Source: Propioniciclava coleopterorum
GTDB taxonomy: Bacteria; Actinomycetota; Actinomycetes; Propionibacteriales; Propionibacteriaceae
DNA length: 64,000 nt
Reading direction: 5' to 3'
Assembly (NCBI RefSeq): GCF_011393335.1
Contig: NZ_CP049865.1
Coordinates: 2,498,722 to 2,562,721, forward strand
The notes below the pieces were generated by a model. The model saw only the letters and a list, made by a program, of their open reading frames with translations, did no database searches and was not told the origin of the DNA. Positions 9,563 to 18,821 of the stretch are shown in pieces (the first letter of the stretch is position 1; every line of letters begins with the position of its first letter). Both the position numbers and the translations under genes were made by a program.

Positions 9563-11062
9563 TCAGGCCTGCTGGCGGGCCAGCCAGGCCTCGACGTCGT
9601 CGGCCTCGCGCGGCAGCGCGTCGGACAGGAGGCGGGCCTCGCCGTCGGTGATGACGATGTCGTCCTCGATGCGGACGCCGATGCCGCGCAGTTCCTCGGG
9701 CACGAGCAGGTCGGTCGACTTGAAGTAGATGCCCGGCTCGACCGTGATCACCATGCCCTCGCGCAGCTTGCCGTCGCGGTAGAACTCGCGCCGGGCCTGG
9801 GCGCAGTCGTGGACGTCGAGCCCCAGGTGGTGCGAGGTTCCGTGCACCATCCAGCGCCGGTGCTGTCCGCCGTTGACCGGGTCGAGGGACTCCTCGACCG
9901 GGACGGGCAGGATGCCCCACGCGTGCAGGTGCTCGGCGACCACGCGGATCGCGGCGTCGTGGACGTCGGAGAAGGACGCCCCCGCCCGCGCGGCGGCGAT
10001 CCCGGCGTTCTGGGCGGCGAGCACGGCGTCGTAGACCTTGCGCTGCGCGGGGGTGAAGGTGCCGCTGATCGGCAGCGTCCGGGTGACGTCGGCGGTGTAG
10101 AGGGTGTCGACCTCGACGCCCATGTCGCACAGGATGAGGTCACCCTCGTGCAGGTCGCCGTCGTTGCGGATCCAGTGCAGCGTGTTGGCGTGGTCGCCGG
10201 ACGCGCAGATGCTGCCGTAGCCCACCCCGTTGCCCAGGTGGCGGGCGTGCAGCTCGAAGACGCCCTCGCACCAGCGCTCGCCGCGTCCGTTGCGCACCGC
10301 GGTGGGCAGGTCGGCGGCGACGGCCTCGAAGCCGACGGTGGTGGCGTCGCAGGCCGCCTGCAACTGCTCGAGCTCGAAGTCGTCCTTGATGAGGCGCAGC
10401 TCGGACAGCATGACGGCGAGTTCGTCGTCCGAGGAGGGGTCGGCGCCCCCGTTGCGGCGGCGCAGGTCGTCGACCAGCGTGGTCAGGGACGCGTCCACGT
10501 CGCGGACCATCCGGGTCGGGATCCTCCCGAACTTCTGCGACAGCGCGTTCGGGAGCTCGTGCAGCGACCGGGTCTGCAGGCCGGTCATGGCCGCCATCTC
10601 CTCCAGCGACTCGCGCTGCCCGACCCACATCTCGCCGTAGCGGGCGTCGGCGTAGAACTCCGCGTCGGTACGCGGGGCGCGGGGCTTGAAGTACAGGGTC
10701 GCCTCGTGGCTGGAGCACTCCGGCTTCCCGTCCTCGTTCTCGACGAAGGTGGGCTCCAGGACGAGCACGGCGTCCGGCTCGCGGTCGGCGCCCAGCCCCG
10801 TCAGGTGGGCGAAGGCGGAGTGCGGGCGGAAGTTGTAGTCGGTGTCGTTGCTGCGCACGACCAGGTTCCCGGCGGGGACGACGATCCGCTCCCCGGGGAA
10901 GGCGGCGCTGACCGCGTCGCGGCGGGCGGGGGCGAACTCGGAGGCCGGCAGCGCCGCGGGCATCTCCTCGGAGTAGGGGGCCCACTTCGTGGGGATGAAG
11001 GCCACGAACGCGTCCGAGAACGGAGTCTGGCGGTTGGGTAGCTGTGGCGCCTTCTGCGACAT
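9563..11062 (-). CDS. pepP: Xaa-Pro aminopeptidase (aminopeptidase P, M24B)
   Basis: The protein has 499 residues. It carries an N-terminal creatinase-like domain (HSAFAHLTGLGADREPDAVLVLEP) and a C-terminal pita-bread metallopeptidase domain. Dinuclear metal ligands are visible: the aspartates in LILCDMGVEVDTLYTADVTRT, the histidine in SHHLGLDVHD, and the glutamates in VEPGIYF and IGVRIEDD. It removes N-terminal residues before proline, in the cytosol. The start ATG 11062 has a GAGGGGG ribosome site. The enzyme is useful in peptide catabolism, in keeping with the peptide-type transporter at 38-44 kb, but the two are not linked genetically. Confidence 0.93.
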   Translation of the reverse strand: MSQKAPQLPNRQTPFSDAFVAFIPTKWAPYSEEMPAALPASEFAPARRDAVSAAFPGERIVVPAGNLVVRSNDTDYNFRPHSAFAHLTGLGADREPDAVLVLEPTFVENEDGKPECSSHEATLYFKPRAPRTDAEFYADARYGEMWVGQRESLEEMAAMTGLQTRSLHELPNALSQKFGRIPTRMVRDVDASLTTLVDDLRRRNGGADPSSDDELAVMLSELRLIKDDFELEQLQAACDATTVGFEAVAADLPTAVRNGRGERWCEGVFELHARHLGNGVGYGSICASGDHANTLHWIRNDGDLHEGDLILCDMGVEVDTLYTADVTRTLPISGTFTPAQRKVYDAVLAAQNAGIAAARAGASFSDVHDAAIRVVAEHLHAWGILPVPVEESLDPVNGGQHRRWMVHGTSHHLGLDVHDCAQARREFYRDGKLREGMVITVEPGIYFKSTDLLVPEELRGIGVRIEDDIVITDGEARLLSDALPREADDVEAWLARQQA

Positions 11063-11174
11063 GGAAATGTGTCCCCCTCGATCGTTGTGCCCGGTGTGCT
11101 GTCACTCTACCCCGGGGGCGCCCGCCGAGAGCCGTTGTGGGACGCGCGTGGAAGCCCCCGCAACCCGCCGTTCG

Positions 11175-11738
11175 CTAGGAGTTCCAGTGCAGGACGGCCC
11201 AGGATTCCTTCTCGCGTCCCAGCACCGAGACCGATGCCGTCGCCAGCGGGAAGCTCTGCCCGAAGATGAGGGGGAAGTCGAGCCAGCACAGCGCCAGGAC
11301 GCGCGACGCGTGGCCGTGCCCGAAGCAGATCGCATTCTCGACGCCGGACTCCCGGACGCGCTGCACCACGCGGGTGAGGCGGGCGCGCACCTCGTCCGCG
11401 GACTCGCCGCCGGCCGGGCCGTTGAACCACAGCCGCCAGCCCGGGTGGTGCTCGGCGCGGATCTGCTGCGACGTGAGGCCCTCGTAGTCGCCGTAGTTCC
11501 ACTCGGCCAGATCGTCGGTGACCTCGTAGTCGGTGAAGCCGGCCAGCTCGGCCGTGCGGCGGGCCCGCTCGCGGGGGCTGGTGAGGACGAGGCCGAAGTC
11601 CGCCGGGTCGAGGCGTTCGCGCAGCGACAGCGCCTGCTCCACCCCGTTCGGCGTGAGGTCGAGGTCGGTGTAGGAAGTGTGCTGACCCGACTTGCTCCAG
11701 GCGGTTTCGCCGTGCCGGACCAGATACAGGTTCGTCAT
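11175..11738 (-). CDS. Histidine phosphatase family protein
   Basis: This is a 187-residue phosphoglycerate-mutase-like phosphatase. The catalytic RHGE motif is at residues 8-11 (YLVRHGETAWS), LTSPRERARRTAEL at about 53-66, the acid residue region is DLAEWNYGDYEG, and the second histidine is in ICFGHGHASR. Such proteins remove phosphate from small molecules; the substrate cannot be inferred here. It diverges from the zinc-ribbon gene at 11844. Confidence 0.88.
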   Translation of the reverse strand: MTNLYLVRHGETAWSKSGQHTSYTDLDLTPNGVEQALSLRERLDPADFGLVLTSPRERARRTAELAGFTDYEVTDDLAEWNYGDYEGLTSQQIRAEHHPGWRLWFNGPAGGESADEVRARLTRVVQRVRESGVENAICFGHGHASRVLALCWLDFPLIFGQSFPLATASVSVLGREKESWAVLHWNS

Positions 11739-11843
11739 GGCGCCATCCTTGCAGGACGGTGGGGCGGGGGCGACCGCGACCGGCCGGAACGCCCGGGTCG
11801 CTGCGGTATCGTGCGAGCGGGCCAAGCACGCAGGAGGAGACCC

Positions 11844-12587
11844 ATGAAGGCAGACCCGGGAGCGCAGGGCAGGTTGCTCGATCTTCAGGCCACCGACACC
11901 GCGATGGCCCAGCTGGACCACCGCCGGGCCACCCTCCCCGAGACCGCGACGGCGCGGTCGCTGCAGGCCGACCGCGCCCGAGCGGCCGAGCGGGTCATCG
12001 CCGCCGACACCGTGCTCTCCGACGCCGACCTGGAGCTGAAGAAGGCCGAGCAGGACCTGGTCCCGGTGCGCGAGCGCCTGGCCCGCAACGAGACCCGCGT
12101 CGCCGACGGCAGCGTCGGCGACCCCAAGGCGCTGCAGGGGCTGCTGGAGGAGATCCAGCACCTCAAGCGCCGCATCGACGAGCTGGAGGACTCCCAGCTC
12201 GAGGCCATGGAGCGCCTCGACGAGGCCCGCGCCGTCGCCGACCGGGCCCAGGAGGGCAAGAAGGGCGTCGAGGACGAGTTGCGCGGCGTCCTGGCCGTGC
12301 GGGAGACCCGGCTGGGCGAGATCGCCGCCGAGCGGGACGTCCTCGAGCGCGAGCGGCACGTGATCGCCGCCGCCGTCCCCGCCGACCTGCTGGCCCTCTA
12401 CACCCGGATCGCGGACAAGTCCGGCGGGGTGGGCGCGGCCAAGCTGCAGCACGGACGCTGCGGCGGCTGCCAGCTCGAGGCCAACAACGCCGACATGAAC
12501 GCCTACCGCGCGGCGGCGCCCGACGAGGTGCTGCGGTGCGAGGAGTGCGGCCGCATCCTGATCCGGACGGCGGACTCGGGGCTGTGA
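11844..12587 (+). CDS. Coiled-coil protein with C4-type zinc ribbon
   Basis: This 247-residue protein has a long antiparallel coiled coil over about residues 10-175 (heptads rich in Leu, Ala and Glu). A C-terminal zinc ribbon (CGGCQL and CEECGRIL) follows. It matches the actinobacterial C4-type zinc-ribbon/CT398-like family, often located by RNase and NIF3 genes. AGGAGG lies upstream of ATG 11844. The next gene, an RNB exonuclease, starts 6 nt after its stop, so the two are probably co-transcribed and a nucleic-acid role is plausible. No activity can be read from the sequence. Confidence 0.85.
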   Translation: MKADPGAQGRLLDLQATDTAMAQLDHRRATLPETATARSLQADRARAAERVIAADTVLSDADLELKKAEQDLVPVRERLARNETRVADGSVGDPKALQGLLEEIQHLKRRIDELEDSQLEAMERLDEARAVADRAQEGKKGVEDELRGVLAVRETRLGEIAAERDVLERERHVIAAAVPADLLALYTRIADKSGGVGAAKLQHGRCGGCQLEANNADMNAYRAAAPDEVLRCEECGRILIRTADSGL

Positions 12588-12592
12588 GCCCG

Positions 12593-14018
12593 ATGGCCGC
12601 CTACTTGCGGAGCAAGGACGCTCCCGAACCGATCCGCCCCGGGCTCGCGCGGCTGCGTGGCGAGCTGGACGTGCCCGTCGACTTCCCGGCCGACGTCCTC
12701 GCCGAGGCGCAGGCCGCCGCCGACGGCGTCCGGCCGCCCGAGCGGGACGCCACCGACATCCCCCTGGTGACCATCGACCCGCCCGGCTCCACCGACCTGG
12801 ACCAGGCGCTGTTCATCGAGCGCTCCGGGGACGGCTACCGCGTCGTCTACGCCATCGCCGACCTGGAACGCTTCGTCGCGCCCGGCGGCGCGATCGACGC
12901 CGAGGCGCACGCCCGCGGCGTCACGCTGTACGCCCCCGACGGCCGCACCCCGCTGCACCCGCCGGTGCTCAGCGAGGGGGCGGCGTCCCTGCTGCCCGAC
13001 CAGGAGCGCCCGGCGTTGCTGTGGGAGCACACCCTGGACGCCTCGGGCGCCACGGTCGCCTCCACGGTCGCGCCGGCCCGGGTCCGCAGCCGCGCGCAAC
13101 TCACCTACGAGCAGGTGCAGGCGGCCCTGGACGGCGGCACCGCCGACGACTCGCTGCAGTTGCTGCGCGAGGTCGGCCGCAAGCGCGAGGAACTCGAGCG
13201 CGCCCGCGGCGGGGTCAGCCTGCAGATCCCGAGCAGGAGGTCGAGGTCGTCGACGGGCAGTGGACGCTCGAGTTCCGCACCACGCTGCCCGTGGAGGGCT
13301 GGAACGCCCAGATCTCGCTGATGACCGGTATGGCCGCCGCGGACATGATGCTCGCCGGCGGCGTCGGCGTCCTGCGGACCCTGCCGCCGTCGCGGCAGGC
13401 GGACGTGGACCGGCTGCGCCGCGTCGCGAAGGCGCTGCGGATCCGCTGGCCGGGCTCGGTGACCTACCCGGAGTTCGTCCGGGCGCTCGACCCGGCGCAG
13501 CCGCGCGACCTGGCGATGCTGAACGCGTGCACCACGCTGTTCCGGGGCGCCGGCTACGTGGCGTTCGACGGCGAGGCCCCGAGCAGCCGCTGCACGGCGC
13601 CATGAACGCCCCGTACGCGCACTGCACCGCGCCGCTGCGCCGCCTCGTGGACCGCTACGCCAACGCGGTGTGCGTCGCGCTGTCGGCCGGCACCGAAGTG
13701 CCGCAGTGGGCCCGCGACGGCCTCGCCGACCTGCCGAGCGCGATGGGCAAGGCCACCCAACGGGCCAACGCCTACGAGCGCGGCATCCTGGGGCTGGTCG
13801 AGGCGCTGGTGTTGCAGCCCCGGCTCGGGGACACGTTCGTGGGCACCGTGGTCGACCTCAACGAGAAGACCCACCGCGCCGAACTCCAGCTCGAGGACCC
13901 GGCGGTGTCCGCGCCGATGGCGGGCGAGGGGGCCGACCTGGGCGAGGAGGCGTCGGCGCGGCTGGTCGAGGCGGACGTCGAGAACGGCACGGTGCTGTTC
14001 GAACGCGTCTCGGGGTAG
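12593..14018 (+). CDS. RNB-domain exoribonuclease (RNase II/R-like), two frameshifts
   Basis: The repaired product has 475 residues and is a compact RNB nuclease without recognisable cold-shock or S1 flanks. The metal-binding aspartates are in VTIDPPGSTDLDQAL (about residues 58-72), followed by VYAIADLERFV, and the C-terminal NAPYAHCTAPLRRLVDRY motif marks the RNB family. It degrades RNA 3' to 5'. Two breaks are seen, at about 13230 (repair gives LQIPEQEVEVV) and about 13581 (repair gives EAPEQPLHGAMN); each needs one added base. ATG 12593 or an in-frame GTG at 12584 could be the start. rnpB follows 12 nt after the stop. Confidence 0.88.
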
Positions 14019-14029
14019 ACTCCCTCCTC

Positions 14030-14430
14030 GGACGAGTCGGCCGGGTGATCGCGGCGCGCGAGCGTCGAGGAAAGTCCGGACTCCACAGAGCAGGGTGGTG
14101 GGTAACACCCACCCGGGGTGACCCGCGGGAAAGTGCCACAGAGAACAGACCGCCCCTCCGCGAGGAGGGGTCAGGGTGAAACGGTGGTGTAAGAGACCAC
14201 CAGCACCCCCGGTGACGGGGGTGGCTCGGCAAACCCCACCCGGAGCAAGACCAAGAAGGGCCACGGCCCGCGGACGCCGTTCGAGCGCTGCTCGCGCGAG
14301 GCGTCCGGGTAGGTCGCACGGCATCGCCGGGTTCTCCCGGTGGACCGGAGGCCGCCGGCGACGGCGGTCACAGATGGATGATCACCGCCCCCACGGGGGC
14401 ACAGAATCCGGCTTACAGGCCGACTCGTCC
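14030..14430 (+). ncRNA. rnpB: RNase P RNA, bacterial type A
   Basis: The conserved core elements are present in order: GAGGAAAGTCCGGACTCC-like near 14068, AAGTGCCACAGAGAAC near 14131, GGTGAAACGGTG near 14175, AAACCCCACCCGGAGCAAGACC near 14231, ACAGAATCCGGCTTACAGG near 14401. The ends pair through GACGAGTCGGCC (14031) and GGCCGACTCGTC (14419-14430). The RNA is the catalytic part of the enzyme that matures tRNA 5' ends. It lies between the RNB exonuclease and a DUF6882 gene. Confidence 0.95.
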
Positions 14431-14523
14431 CACCCATCCGCGCCTGGCAAGGCTCGGTGGTGCCCGGCCGCGACGCCCGGCTAGGTTGGTGACGGCCCGA
14501 AAACCGACCCCCGAAAGAGGACC

Positions 14524-15408
14524 ATGACCGACCAGCCCGTGCGCAACCCCGAGGTCTCGATCCCGCTCGACAGCAACCACCCCAAGGTGCCGCAGCTCAT
14601 CGACAGCGTGATCATCCTCGCCATCGAGGCGCAGAACGCGTTCATCGACAAGTACGCCGACTACGGCCAGTGGGCCGTCGACCTGTCGATCCCGACATTC
14701 ACCTACACCGGGCCCGACCGGGAGGCCGTATTCACGCCCTACTTCATCGGGTCCACGTCGGGGCAGTCCGACACCTGGATGTGGGGCTGGAACAACATCA
14801 ACAACTTCCCCGAGGGCGTCGTCGAGATCGCCGAGGAGGTCTACAACTTCGGCGCGCACTTCTCCGAGCCGCTGCTCACCGAGGCCACCCAGCCGCTGGC
14901 CGAGGACGCGCGCCGCGAGGCGGGGCTGCCCGAGGCCGACCACGGGTTCGGCATCGAGCGCACGTTCATGCACGTCGCGCAGGCGCTGTCCGGGATCGCC
15001 GCGCCGGTCTGGTACCGCGGGCCCTCAGGGCCCAACTCGTACGCGTGGTTCCTGCTGAGCAACCCGGCCGAGTTCAGCCTGCCGGAGGCGTCGGTGCTCA
15101 CGACGGTCTCGGCGCTGACCGAGGCGCTGCAGAGCGGCTACGTGAGCGACGCCGGCATGGCGCTGGAGGGGTACGCGTCCAAGCGTGAGGGCGTCACCCT
15201 CGACATCGACGACACCCAGGCGGTCCTGCACACCCCCGGCGGAGACGTGAACGTGGACCTGGACGATCAGGGGCGGATCGCCCGCATCCACGGCACCGCC
15301 GGCCCCGCAGGAGCCGGGCCCGCCGAAGCGCCCGCGGACGAACAGCCCGGGACGCCCCCGGCGCCGGAGAAGCCCAAGGGCTTCCTCGCCAAGCTGTTCG
15401 GGCGCTGA
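14524..15408 (+). CDS. DUF6882 family protein
   Basis: This 294-residue soluble protein carries a DUF6882-like domain over about residues 35-220, with YGQWAVDLSIPTFTYTG, STSGQSDTWMWGWNN and GIAAPVWYRGPSGPNSYAWFLL. A small beta segment and a proline-rich linker follow, ending in a basic KPKGFLAKLFGR tail. It has no signal peptide or membrane span. A ribosome site AGAGGA precedes ATG 14524, and TAGGTT about 36 nt upstream may be its -10. Family members are mostly uncharacterised and I do not assign a function. Confidence 0.75.
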   Translation: MTDQPVRNPEVSIPLDSNHPKVPQLIDSVIILAIEAQNAFIDKYADYGQWAVDLSIPTFTYTGPDREAVFTPYFIGSTSGQSDTWMWGWNNINNFPEGVVEIAEEVYNFGAHFSEPLLTEATQPLAEDARREAGLPEADHGFGIERTFMHVAQALSGIAAPVWYRGPSGPNSYAWFLLSNPAEFSLPEASVLTTVSALTEALQSGYVSDAGMALEGYASKREGVTLDIDDTQAVLHTPGGDVNVDLDDQGRIARIHGTAGPAGAGPAEAPADEQPGTPPAPEKPKGFLAKLFGR

Positions 15409-15417
15409 CGCCGGCGC

Positions 15418-16666
15418 TCAGAGCGCCTCGGCCGGCCGCAGGCCGAGGCGCTGGAACGCCAGGAAGCACCCGCCGGCGGCCGCCGCGCAGATGGCGCCCG
15501 ACAGGGCGAGCGCGGTCGGCGCCCCGTAGGTGTCGGTGACCCAGCCGGTGATGAGCGAGCCCAGCGGCGTGGTGCCCATCATGACGACGAAGTAGAGGCT
15601 CATCACGCGCCCGCGCACCGTGGGCTCGGACTCCAGTTGGACCGACGCGTTCGCCATCGCGTTGAACGAGACGCCGGCCAGGCCGGTGAGCACCAGCCCC
15701 ACCATGAACAGGGGCAGCCAGCCGATCAGGCTCAGCACGAAGAGGGCGGCGCCGAAGGCGGCCGCGGTGACCGACAGCCGCCGCGGCGTCACGGTCTCGC
15801 GGCGGGCCGCCATCATGGCGCCGAACACCGAGCCGATCGCCATCATGGAGTTGAGGACGCCGTACAGCGCCGACCCGCCGTCGAAGACCTTGCCGGAGTA
15901 GGCGGTCAGGATGATCGGGAAGTTGAACCCGAACGTGCCGATGAAGAACACCAGCACGATGGTGATGATGATGCGCGGGTGGCCGGCCACGTACGCCAGG
16001 CCCTCCCTGAACGCCCCGACGCCGCGCCCCGTGCGGGGGCCTCCTCGAACTCGGAGGAGTCGAGGGTGGCCAGCGCGTAGATCATCGGCAGGTAGCTGAG
16101 CGTGTTGATCACGAACGCCCAGGCGACGCCCGCGGCCGCGATCAGGAGGCCGGCGAGCGCCGGCCCGGTCAGCCGGGCCAGGTTGAAGTTCCCGGAGTTC
16201 AGCGCCACGGCGTTGGACAGCAGGCGCGGCGGCACGATGACCCCCACGAAGCTCTGGCGCGACGGGTTGTCCAGCGTCGTGACGATGCCGAACAGCAGGG
16301 CGATCAGGTAGACCCACTCGACGGTGACGATGCCGGTGAACGTGATGGCGGCCAGCGCGGCCGACAGGATCATCATGGCCGTCTGCGTCATCATCAACAG
16401 TCGGCGCTGGGGTAGCGGTCGGCCAGCACGCCGCCGTAGAGCCCCAGCACCAGCATGGGGCCGAACTGCAACGCCATGGTGATGCCGACGGCGAGGCCGG
16501 AGCCGCCGGTCAGCTCGAACACCAGCCAGTCCTGGGCGATGCGCTGCATCCAGGTGCCGTTGTTCGAGATCATCGCGCCGAAGAAGTAGCGCCGGTAGTT
16601 GTGGACGGACAGGGACGCGAAGACCGGGAGCCGGTCGTCGCGCGGTTCCTTGGAGCGGAGTTTCAT
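15418..16666 (-). CDS. Major facilitator superfamily efflux transporter, two frameshifts
   Basis: After two one-base repairs the product is about 416 residues with about twelve hydrophobic segments. It resembles DHA3/enterobactin-exporter-like MFS proteins (YRRYFFGAMISNNGTWMQRIAQDWLVFELT at the start, GGVLADRYPQRRLLMMTQT for motif A). Breaks are at 16409-16412 and 16035-16039, both G runs on the plus strand. The gene starts one base into the stop codon of the marR-type gene (TGATG), so it is translationally coupled to a MarR repressor. This is the usual layout of a ligand-induced drug exporter. Substrate unknown. Confidence 0.85.
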
Positions 16667-17085
16667 CAGAGGTTCCCCAGGTGCTGCAGGGCCGGGATGG
16701 CGCGGAGGAGGGCTTCCTCCTCCTCGGGCGACAGCGTGGCGATGCGGTTGGCGAGCCAGACCGAGCGTTGCCGGACGGTGTCCGCGACGTAGTCGTCACC
16801 GGCTTGGTGGAGGTGGACGATCGTGGATCGGCGATCGTTCGGGTTGGGTTTCTTGGAGACCATGCCCAGGTCGGCGAGCCGGTCGATGATGCGCGTCATC
16901 GTGGGGGGCCGGACGTGCTCCGCGGCGGCGAGCGCCTGCAGCGTCATGGGACCCTCGCGGCGCAGTCGGCCGAGGACGGCGATGCCGGTCGCGGAGAGGG
17001 GCGAGGTGCCGGAACCTTCGTTGCGCAGGCGGCGCGACAGCCGCGAGACGGCCGTGCGGAGGGCGTCCACCTGTTCTGGTTCCAT
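16666..17085 (-). CDS. MarR family transcriptional regulator
   Basis: This 139-residue winged-helix repressor has its recognition helix in LAAAEHVRPPTMTRIIDRLADLGMV and its wing in SKKPNPNDRRSTIVHL. The start ATG 17085 fits the MEPEQVDALRTAVSRLSRRLR opening. It precedes and overlaps the MFS exporter gene. A palindrome 19 nt upstream of the start is its probable operator, so autorepression together with the exporter is expected. Confidence 0.88.
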   Translation of the reverse strand: MEPEQVDALRTAVSRLSRRLRNEGSGTSPLSATGIAVLGRLRREGPMTLQALAAAEHVRPPTMTRIIDRLADLGMVSKKPNPNDRRSTIVHLHQAGDDYVADTVRQRSVWLANRIATLSPEEEEALLRAIPALQHLGNL

Positions 17086-17104
17086 GTGACCCCAGAATAG
17101 GTCG

Positions 17105-17121
17105 TTAGTTAGCCTAAGTAA
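17105..17121. promoter_or_regulatory. Probable MarR operator palindrome
   Basis: TTAGTTAG-C-CTAAGTAA is an inverted repeat of two 8-bp arms with one mismatch. It sits in the promoter region of the marR-type gene, just upstream of a TATTCT -10-like hexamer (17099-17094). TTAG/CTAA arms are typical of MarR sites. A weaker GTTGTTGC/GCAACCACAAC repeat lies at about 17124-17144. Confidence 0.6.
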
Positions 17122-17180
17122 ATAGTTGTTGCGGCAACCACAACACCTCTCGGCGGCGGAAGCGGCGCCGAGGGGGTGGG

Positions 17181-18043
17181 TCAGGCGAAGTCGGCGGGCG
17201 GCGTGGTGAGGATCTCCGCGCCGGTCTCGGTGACGACGATGGTGTGCTCCCACTGGGCGCACCGCGACCCGTCGTTGGTGGCGACGGTCCAGTCGTCGTC
17301 CCAGACGTGGCTGCTCGGGTCGCCCAGGGTGAGCATCGGCTCGATGGTGAAGGTCATCCCGGGCTCCATGACGTCGCGGTAGACGTCGTTGTCGTAGTGC
17401 AGGATCACCAGGCCCGAGTGGAACGAGCTGTGGACGCCGTGGCCGGTGTACTCCTTCACCACCCCGTAGCCGAAGCGCCTGGCGTAGGCCTCGATCACGC
17501 GGCCGATCACGTTGGTCTCGCGCCCGGGCTTCACCGCGCGGATGCCGCGCAGCATGGCCTCCTTGGTGCGCTCCATCAGCAGGCGCGAGTCCTCGTCGAG
17601 GTCTCCGACCCGAAGGTGGCGCAGTTGTCGCCGTGCACGCCGTTCTTGAAGGCGGTGACGTCGATCTTGACCAGGTCGCCCTCCTCCAGAGGGCGCGCGT
17701 CCGGGATGCCGTGGCAGATGATGTCGTTCACCGAGGTGCAGATCGACTTGGGGAAGTGCCGGTAGCCCAGCGCGCTGGGGTAGGCGCCGTGGTCGAGCAT
17801 GTACTCGTGCGCCACGGCGTCCAGGCGGTCGGTGGTGACGCCCGGCGCGATCGCGCGCGCGGCCTCGTACATCGCGTCCGAGGCGATCCGGCTCGACTCG
17901 CGCATGAGCTCGATCGTCTCGGCGGTCTGCACGTCGGGGCCGGTGTAGCGGTCCGGCGCGGGTCGGTCGACGTAGTGCGGGTGCGCGATCGAGGCGGGGA
18001 CGGGGCGGCGCGGGGACTGCGGGTAGGGCGTCATGGGTGTCAC
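17181..18043 (-). CDS. map: Type I methionine aminopeptidase, one frameshift
   Basis: The repaired enzyme has 287 residues. It begins with an extended N-terminal segment (MTPYPQSPRRPVPASIAHPHYVD) typical of actinobacterial MetAP-Ic. Metal ligands are the two aspartates in KIDVTAFKNGVHGDN, the histidine in GHGVHSSFH, and the glutamates in TIEPML and WEHTIVV. It removes initiator methionine from new proteins. The frame breaks at 17609-17612; one base joins HGDNCATF to VGDLDEDSRLLMERT. A TATGAT box 6 nt before GTG 18043 favours that start over the ATG at 18034. The gene is essential in most bacteria, so the break is probably not real. Confidence 0.92.
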
Positions 18044-18055
18044 GCGCCGATCATA
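18044..18055 (-). promoter_or_regulatory. Leaderless -10 element of map
   Basis: TATGAT (minus strand, 18055-18050) lies 6 nt before the GTG at 18043 and 15 nt before the ATG at 18034. Confidence 0.55.
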
Positions 18056-18074
18056 GTGGCGCGCCCCGGACGCC

Positions 18075-18821
18075 TCAGGCGAGCAGGACGACCGAGCCGA
18101 GCGCGACCAGCAGGCTCGTGAACGTGCCCACGAGGAAGTACTCCGTCACCTCGTCGACGGCGCGGGGCTCGGAGCGGGCGGCCGCCTGCAGTTCGGGGAA
18201 CCGGAGCAGGCCCTTGGCCGCGACGACCACCGCCGCGGCCTCCACGTAGCCGGCGGCGCCGAACCCCAGGATCAGCAGCCGCTCCATCGGGCCGAGCAGG
18301 CGGCCGCCGCGCAGCCGCTCGGACGCCGGGGCGACCCCCTCCCGGCCGTCCAGCCGGGGCGGCTGGGCGTGGATCGACACCAGCACCAGCCGGACGAGCC
18401 GGTTCCCCGTGGCGGTGTTGGCCACGGCCAGCGCGGCGATCATGAGGATGCCGCCGGCGCCGCGGCCGGAGATCGCGGGCACCTGCATCCAGGTGAGCCA
18501 GGCGCCCAGCGCGCCGGCCACGGGCGACGCGAAGCCGGACAGCGCGACCAGGGCCACGGCGGGCAGCGCCAGCACTGCCAGCGTCCGGCGCGCCCGGACC
18601 GGGGTGCTCTCGGCGGTGCCGGCGACGGCGTCCCAGGCCACGACCGTGGCGGCGATCACGGCCAGGGCGGCCAGATCGGGGCCGACGAACCCGGCCAGCA
18701 GGCCGGCGGTCACGCTGAGCGCGGCGCCGAGCAGGCCGGGGACCCAGCGCAGGCCGGGGCGCGCCGCCGCGAGCAGGTCGGCCACGCCGACGCCGAGCAG
18801 CAGCAGGGCCAGCCAGCTCAT
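18075..18821 (-). CDS. SatD-associated multi-pass membrane protein (DUF3307-like C-terminus)
   Basis: This is a 248-residue protein with about seven hydrophobic helices. Its C-terminal stretch (MERLLILGFGAAGYVEAAAVVVAAKGLLRF, then VTEYFLVGTFTSLLVALG) follows the same pattern as the end of DUF3307 membrane proteins that accompany SatD in other phyla (an LxxLLLGQ-type helix, an AAKSILRF motif, and EYVLIGTLLS). The N-terminal half is not DUF3307-like to my eye. The gene overlaps the satD-like stop by 4 nt, so the two are an operon. The function of the pair is not established. Confidence 0.7.
   Translation of the reverse strand: MSWLALLLLGVGVADLLAAARPGLRWVPGLLGAALSVTAGLLAGFVGPDLAALAVIAATVVAWDAVAGTAESTPVRARRTLAVLALPAVALVALSGFASPVAGALGAWLTWMQVPAISGRGAGGILMIAALAVANTATGNRLVRLVLVSIHAQPPRLDGREGVAPASERLRGGRLLGPMERLLILGFGAAGYVEAAAVVVAAKGLLRFPELQAAARSEPRAVDEVTEYFLVGTFTSLLVALGSVVLLA

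Noticed and set aside
14524-15408. A functional link between the DUF6882 protein and rnpB
   Set aside because: It follows rnpB by 93 nt but has its own ribosome site and possible -10 box, and nothing in its sequence suggests RNA binding.
17105-17121. A DtxR/IdeR iron box instead of a MarR operator
   Set aside because: It shares TTAG and CTAA but departs from the 19-bp TTAGGTTAGGCTAACCTAA consensus, and its position beside a marR gene makes MarR the better owner. I keep the alternative in the finding.
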